The notes beneath the pieces are model-generated. The model had not been told where the DNA came from. It saw only the letters and a list, made by a program, of their open reading frames with translations, and made no database searches. Both the position numbers and the translations under genes were made by a program. Of a DNA stretch of 9,940 nt, positions 6,995 to 9,940 are shown one piece after another (the first letter of the stretch is position 1; each line of letters begins with the position of its first letter). Location of the stretch: positions 1 through 9,940 of the forward strand of contig JAFOBK010000012.1 of assembly GCA_017381835.1 (NCBI GenBank), given 5' to 3'. Origin of the DNA: Oscillospiraceae bacterium (GTDB lineage: Bacteria; Bacillota_A; Clostridia; Oscillospirales; Oscillospiraceae).

Positions 6995-7378
6995 TCACCC
7001 CACTACAAAGTCCACATCGGACGCGCCGCTGATCACACGGACTTCCAGCTCATTGGGAAGACACACGATGGATCTGCCGGTGGCTTTGATGGCACCGCTG
7101 TGGACACAGTCTTCACCGGGACAGTCCGATGCCGTAATGGCGATCTGCCCGTCTTTCACGGTGATCTCATTGGTATACGCTCCGGAGATTGTAAAGCAGG
7201 TATCCTCATCCAGGGAGAGGGTTTTCACAAGCTCCCCTTCCAGGTACACCTGCGCTTTTACGGGGCCGGAAGGATCTTTGGGGAGATAGCTGAGCGCCAC
7301 AACAACTGCCAGGATCAGCACTGCGGCAATCGCCAGCACATCTCCTTTACGAAAATGCAAATGTTCCGGTTTTACCAC
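6995..7378 (-). CDS. NusG domain II-containing membrane-anchored protein (PF07009), EetA-like
   Basis: This 127-aa protein has one N-terminal membrane segment (about 13-32) and a small extracytosolic beta domain. The family signature SDCPGEDCVHSG (84-95) and IVCLPN (104-109) is clear, giving conserved C86, C91 and C106; C61 is extra. It starts with GTG at 7376-7378, chosen because AAAGGGGAG lies at the right distance upstream and a strong promoter sits about 36 nt before it; no ATG fits as well. The domain is named after a fold in some NusG proteins, but this is not a transcription factor: it has no NGN or KOW region. It is the first gene of the operon. In Listeria-type extracellular electron transfer a protein of this class (EetA) is required together with the PF07456 protein, probably for assembly or transfer; the mechanism is not known to me. 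Confidence 0.88.
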   Translation of the reverse strand: MVKPEHLHFRKGDVLAIAAVLILAVVVALSYLPKDPSGPVKAQVYLEGELVKTLSLDEDTCFTISGAYTNEITVKDGQIAITASDCPGEDCVHSGAIKATGRSIVCLPNELEVRVISGASDVDFVVG

Positions 7379-7413
7379 AGAAACTCCCCTTTCTTCAAAA
7401 TTCTCGGAAGTTT

Positions 7414-7442
7414 ATTATACCATTTTTTCCCCATTGTGTAAA
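7414..7442 (-). promoter_or_regulatory. Sigma-A promoter of the eight-gene electron-transfer operon
   Basis: Read on the minus strand, TTTACA (7442-7437) and a perfect TATAAT (7419-7414) are separated by 17 nt (7420-7436). Transcription would begin near 7407, about 30 nt before the GTG start of the NusG-II gene. It lies just after the dapB terminator, so the operon is independent of dapAB. I see no operator-like repeat around it. Confidence 0.85.
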
Positions 7443-7463
7443 GAGGAAGAATGTCCCAAGCGC

Positions 7464-7513
7464 AAAAAAGCTGTCATTGCAAACCAGCCTTCAGACCGGC
7501 TTGCAATGACAGC
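7464..7513 (-). terminator. Terminator of dapAB, built on a long palindrome
   Basis: Arms 7470-7482 and 7501-7513 are perfectly complementary (13 bp), with further partial pairing toward the loop. On the minus strand the hairpin is followed by T6 (complement of 7464-7469). It lies directly after the dapB stop. The core (GTCATTGCAA ... TTGCAATGAC) resembles dispersed palindromic repeats found in many gut Firmicutes, so the terminator may be a recruited repeat. Confidence 0.88.
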
Positions 7514-7520
7514 AATAAAT

Positions 7521-8261
7521 TTAGATAATATTCTGCATGGAGTACAGACCGGCAGACTTGCCCTCCAGGAACTTGGCAGCAGCCAGAGCACCGTTGGCAA
7601 AGAGGGAACGGTTTTCTGCCTCATGCTTCAAGGTGATGGTCTCAGCGCCGGTGGCGATGATGATCTCATGGGTGCCCACTTCGTTGCCCAGACGCAGAGA
7701 GTGAATACCGATCTCCTTGGCGGTACGCTTGCCGTTCTCATGGCGGCCAACCAGCAGAACTGTATCGGTGAGAGCCTCCTGGATCCGGTGGGCCAGCAGC
7801 AATGCGGTGCCGCTGGGAACATCCAGCTTCTGATTGTGGTGCTTTTCCACAATTTCAATGTTGGCCTCGGGGAATACGGAAGCTGCCTTCTTGGCAAGTT
7901 CTGCCAGCAGCGCCACACCGATGGACATATTGGCGGAGAAGAACACGGGGATCTTCTTGGAAGCTGCGGCGATGATATCCTTTTCCTCGGGAGTATGGCC
8001 GGTGGTGGCCACCACAACGGGAAGATTCTTTGCGATACAGAAGTCCATCAGACCGCCAACAGCGGTATGATGAGAAAAGTCGATAACACCGTCTACATCA
8101 CAGTCCACCTCTGCCAGGGAGGTAAACACATGATTTGCAGGATCGGAGGTCTCTTCGGGAGATACCTTAGCTGCCAGCTCCAGACCGTTATAGCCGGCAT
8201 TCAGCAGATCGCAGAGGATCTTGCCCATACGGCCGGTGGAGCCGTGAATCAAAATCTTCAT
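7521..8261 (-). CDS. dapB: DapB: 4-hydroxy-tetrahydrodipicolinate reductase
   Basis: This 246-aa cytosolic enzyme reduces the DapA product to tetrahydrodipicolinate with NAD(P)H, in the diaminopimelate/lysine pathway. The N-terminal nucleotide-binding loop GSTGRMG (7-13), the VVVATTGHTPEE segment (82-93) and SANMSIGVALL (109-119) are present. The catalytic block EKHHNQKLDVPSGTA (139-153) carries the H-H-x-x-K residues and the substrate-binding S-G-T. The closing signature IHSLRLGNEVGTHEI (186-200) is also present. Length is normal for short Gram-positive DapB. The ATG follows the dapA stop by 10 nt, with GAGGT overlapping the dapA end, so the two genes form one operon. Nothing is missing. Confidence 0.97.
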   Translation of the reverse strand: MKILIHGSTGRMGKILCDLLNAGYNGLELAAKVSPEETSDPANHVFTSLAEVDCDVDGVIDFSHHTAVGGLMDFCIAKNLPVVVATTGHTPEEKDIIAAASKKIPVFFSANMSIGVALLAELAKKAASVFPEANIEIVEKHHNQKLDVPSGTALLLAHRIQEALTDTVLLVGRHENGKRTAKEIGIHSLRLGNEVGTHEIIIATGAETITLKHEAENRSLFANGALAAAKFLEGKSAGLYSMQNII

Positions 8262-8271
8262 AGCCCGTACC

Positions 8272-9159
8272 TCAGATCAGGTTCTGCTCAGCCATCAGCT
8301 TCAGCAGCTTAGCCTTATTGCCCTCTTCCATGGGAGTCAGAGGCAGACGCAGATAGTCTTCGCAGAAGCCCATAGCGGCCATAGCAGCCTTTGCGGGAAT
8401 GGGGTTGACTTCGCAGAACAGAGTGTTGATCAGGGGGATCAGATCCAGCTGAGTCTTTCTGGCTGCCTCAATATTGCCCTCAAAGAAGTCATGGCACATA
8501 CGGCTGGTCTCCTTGGGCATGGGGTTAGACAGAACAGAAATAACACCAGCGCCGCCCAGGGACAGAATGGGGATGATCTGATCGTCATTGCCGGAGTAGA
8601 TATCCAGCTTGTCGCCAACCAGGTGGGCAGTCTCTGCCACCTTGGACAGATTGCCGCTGGCTTCCTTAATGGCCTGGATCATAGGATGATCCGCCAGAGC
8701 TGCATAGGTGCTGGGAGCAATGTCCACGCCGGTACGGGAGGGCACATTATAGAGAATCAGGGGCTTGGTAGATGCGTCCGCAATGGCGGTGAACATCTTG
8801 ATCAGGCCCTTCTGAGTAGCCTTATTATAGTAAGGAGTGACCACCAGCATAGCATCGTAGCCCAGTTCGCATGCATACTTGGTCAGTTCGATGGCATAAG
8901 CGGTATCATTGGAGCCGGTGCCGGCAATGGCGGGAACACGGCCGCCAATCATCTTGATAGCTTCCCGGAACAGCTCACGGTGCTCTTCATCGGTCAGGGT
9001 AGAACCTTCACCGGTGGTGCCTGCGATGACCAGAGCATCAATGCCCTGCTCGATCTGCCAGTCGATCAGCTTTTTCAGCTGGACATAGTCCACACCGTTT
9101 TCATTCAGAGGGGTGACGAGGGCAGTTGCCGCACCGCGGAAAATAGGATTCTTGGTCAT
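8272..9159 (-). CDS. dapA: DapA: 4-hydroxy-tetrahydrodipicolinate synthase
   Basis: This 295-aa TIM-barrel enzyme condenses pyruvate with aspartate semialdehyde, the first committed step to diaminopimelate and lysine. Active-site residues are visible: GTTGEG (47-52), Y111 in VTPYYNK, Y137 in LYNVPSRTG (136-144) with R142, and the Schiff-base lysine K165 in IKEASGN (164-170). I place the start at ATG 9157-9159. It has AAAGGAGAG upstream, begins with the family-typical FRGAATALVTPL, and gives the standard length. The frame runs upstream to another ATG at 9232-9234, but that would add 25 residues foreign to the family and would lie across the leader. It is first in a dapA-dapB operon. The leader (about 80 nt) is too short for a lysine riboswitch or T-box. 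Confidence 0.97.
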   Translation of the reverse strand: MTKNPIFRGAATALVTPLNENGVDYVQLKKLIDWQIEQGIDALVIAGTTGEGSTLTDEEHRELFREAIKMIGGRVPAIAGTGSNDTAYAIELTKYACELGYDAMLVVTPYYNKATQKGLIKMFTAIADASTKPLILYNVPSRTGVDIAPSTYAALADHPMIQAIKEASGNLSKVAETAHLVGDKLDIYSGNDDQIIPILSLGGAGVISVLSNPMPKETSRMCHDFFEGNIEAARKTQLDLIPLINTLFCEVNPIPAKAAMAAMGFCEDYLRLPLTPMEEGNKAKLLKLMAEQNLI

Positions 9160-9167
9160 AATTATCT

Positions 9168-9176
9168 CTCTCCTTT
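9168..9176 (-). promoter_or_regulatory. Ribosome binding site deciding the dapA start
   Basis: Minus-strand AAAGGAGAG lies 8-10 nt before the ATG at 9159. It fixes this codon as the start in preference to the upstream in-frame ATG at 9234, which is followed by a non-family peptide. Confidence 0.85.
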
Positions 9177-9186
9177 GGGGATATAT

Positions 9187-9216
9187 CAGGCAGCCATGGT
9201 CAGTGACCGCCAGGCA
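9187..9216 (-). promoter_or_regulatory. Possible leader hairpin or operator in the dapA 5' UTR
   Basis: An 11-nt palindrome GGTCAGTGACC (9198-9208) is flanked by direct repeats CAGGCA (9187-9192 and 9211-9216). It sits between the predicted dapA promoter and the ribosome site. It could be a protein-binding site or a small RNA hairpin; it may also be chance. Confidence 0.25.
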
Positions 9217-9245
9217 AATACATTTGTATTTCAAAAATATGGGTT

Positions 9246-9274
9246 ATTGTACCACTCCTTACTGCAAAAATCAA
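9246..9274 (-). promoter_or_regulatory. Sigma-A promoter of dapAB
   Basis: Minus-strand TTGATT (9274-9269) and TACAAT (9251-9246) are 17 nt apart. Predicted transcription start is near 9239, giving a leader of about 80 nt before the dapA ATG. Confidence 0.7.
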
Positions 9275-9305
9275 TCACTTTCCGATGCCTTCCGAGGATT
9301 TTGTG

Positions 9306-9338
9306 CATAAAAATTCGGCCGGGCATACGCCCGGCCGA
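9306..9338 (-). terminator. Terminator of the substrate-binding protein gene
   Basis: A 10-bp GC-rich stem (9315-9324 with 9329-9338) closes a 4-nt loop. On the minus strand it is followed by AATTTTTATG. It lies 23 nt after the stop of the substrate-binding protein gene and separates that gene from the dapA promoter. Confidence 0.88.
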
Positions 9339-9361
9339 GAGAATTGTGCAGTTTTTAGAGA

Positions 9362-9940
9362 TTAGTTCAGGCCCATGACTTCCTTGTAGTCATCGATGGT
9401 AGCAATCTGAACGCCGGTGTTGATGAAGGGGCAGCCGAATGCGGGATCGTCAGCCAGACCCAGGTCTTCGCCCTTGATCAGCTTGTGCAGGTTAGCAATG
9501 GACTCATAACCCATGTTGTAGAAGCTCTGGCCGATTGCAACGTCCAGAACGCCCAGCTCGAAGAATGCGGGAGTGGTCTCGGGGAAGATGTCAACGGTGA
9601 CGACCTTGTGGTTGGGGTCAGCCAGCTTCCAGGAGTTCAGCTCGGGCATTGCATCGGGGTTAACGCAGTAGGGCCAGCCGCCAGCCATGAACCATGCGTC
9701 GATCTCTGCGCCGGAAGCACGGGTGTAAGCCTCAACGCCTTCGATTGCCTTGTCAACGTCGTCCTGGCAGGGGAAGGAGTAAACGACTTCGATGTTGGTG
9801 CCTGCAACAGCATCAGCAAAGCCCTGCTTACGAGCTTCGATATCGTTTGCACCGGGGATGCCTTCCAGCTGAGCAACGCGAACCTTCTCCAGACCGGAGT
9901 CCTTGAACAGCTCGATCATGTACTCGCCGCAGGTGTAGCC
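9362..9940 (-). CDS. ABC transporter substrate-binding protein, type-1 periplasmic fold, sugar type (5'-truncated)
   Basis: The frame is open from the right edge (9940) to TAA (complement of 9362-9364), giving 192 residues; the ATG at 9919 is internal because the frame continues upstream. It is the C-terminal part of a RbsB/Peripla_BP_4-like binding protein, which captures a solute outside the cell for an ABC importer. Supporting features are the alternating segment with IEARKQGFADAV followed by a strand and helix (VEVVYSF-like), the DAWFMAGGWP strand-loop, VVTVDIFPETTPAFF, and the C-terminal ELGVLDVAIGQSFYNMGY, the family's 'G..d..igQ....mGy..i..l..l..G' pattern. The signal peptide is outside the window. 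Ligand cannot be told. The terminator after it shows that the permease and ATPase genes, if linked, lie upstream of it beyond the window. Confidence 0.9.
   Translation of the reverse strand, partial: GYTCGEYMIELFKDSGLEKVRVAQLEGIPGANDIEARKQGFADAVAGTNIEVVYSFPCQDDVDKAIEGVEAYTRASGAEIDAWFMAGGWPYCVNPDAMPELNSWKLADPNHKVVTVDIFPETTPAFFELGVLDVAIGQSFYNMGYESIANLHKLIKGEDLGLADDPAFGCPFINTGVQIATIDDYKEVMGLN

Noticed and set aside
9181..9220. Resemblance of the dapA leader to the start of a 5S rRNA (GCCTGGCGG)
   Set aside because: The match stops after about ten bases and none of the other 5S helices follow.
9157..9234. Longer dapA with 25 extra N-terminal residues
   Set aside because: The extra peptide is not DapA-like and the 9159 start has a proper ribosome site and gives the standard 295-aa length.

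Overview
The window looks like a chromosome segment of an anaerobic Bacillota, most likely a gut clostridium of the Oscillospiraceae/Ruminococcaceae type. This rests on moderately GC-rich codon use, strong AGGAGG-type ribosome binding sites, a clostridial-type rnfC-D-G order, and lipoproteins with classical lipoboxes. The genus cannot be fixed from the sequence.

Layout. (1) Positions 2-805 (+) hold the 3' two-thirds of a DAACS-family dicarboxylate/amino acid:cation symporter, ending at a strong hairpin terminator (850-880). (2) A convergent gap with a second, bidirectional terminator (984-1018) separates it from a tightly packed eight-gene operon on the minus strand (7378 down to 1025). The operon is driven by a near-consensus sigma-A promoter (7414-7442). 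In transcription order it encodes a NusG-domain-II membrane-anchored protein (EetA-like), a Gx-transporter/PF07456 membrane protein (EetB-like), a lipoprotein with two tandem homologous domains, an ApbE FAD:protein FMN transferase, RnfC, RnfD, RnfG, and an unrecognised 145-aa Cys-containing membrane protein. (3) Upstream, also on the minus strand, is dapA-dapB (lysine/diaminopimelate synthesis) with its own promoter and terminator. (4) The right edge holds the C-terminal part of a type-1 periplasmic-binding-fold (sugar-type) ABC substrate-binding lipoprotein or protein, with its terminator.

The interesting part is the eight-gene operon. RnfC (NADH/FMN/Fe-S), RnfD (membrane FMN) and RnfG (extracytosolic FMN) together can form a wire from cytosolic NADH across the membrane. 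The ferredoxin-side subunits RnfA, RnfB and RnfE are absent, and the operon closes with a terminator. In their place are ApbE, EetA/EetB-like proteins and a two-domain lipoprotein carrying two D-x-x-S-S-x-T motifs. These resemble both the flavinylation motif of RnfG (DAISGAT) and the variant motif of RnfD in the same operon (DAVSSST). My reading, which is inference, is a flavin-based extracytosolic electron-transfer module. In it an Rnf 'half complex' takes the place of the NADH dehydrogenase and quinone of Listeria-type extracellular electron transfer, and hands electrons to a flavinylated surface lipoprotein.
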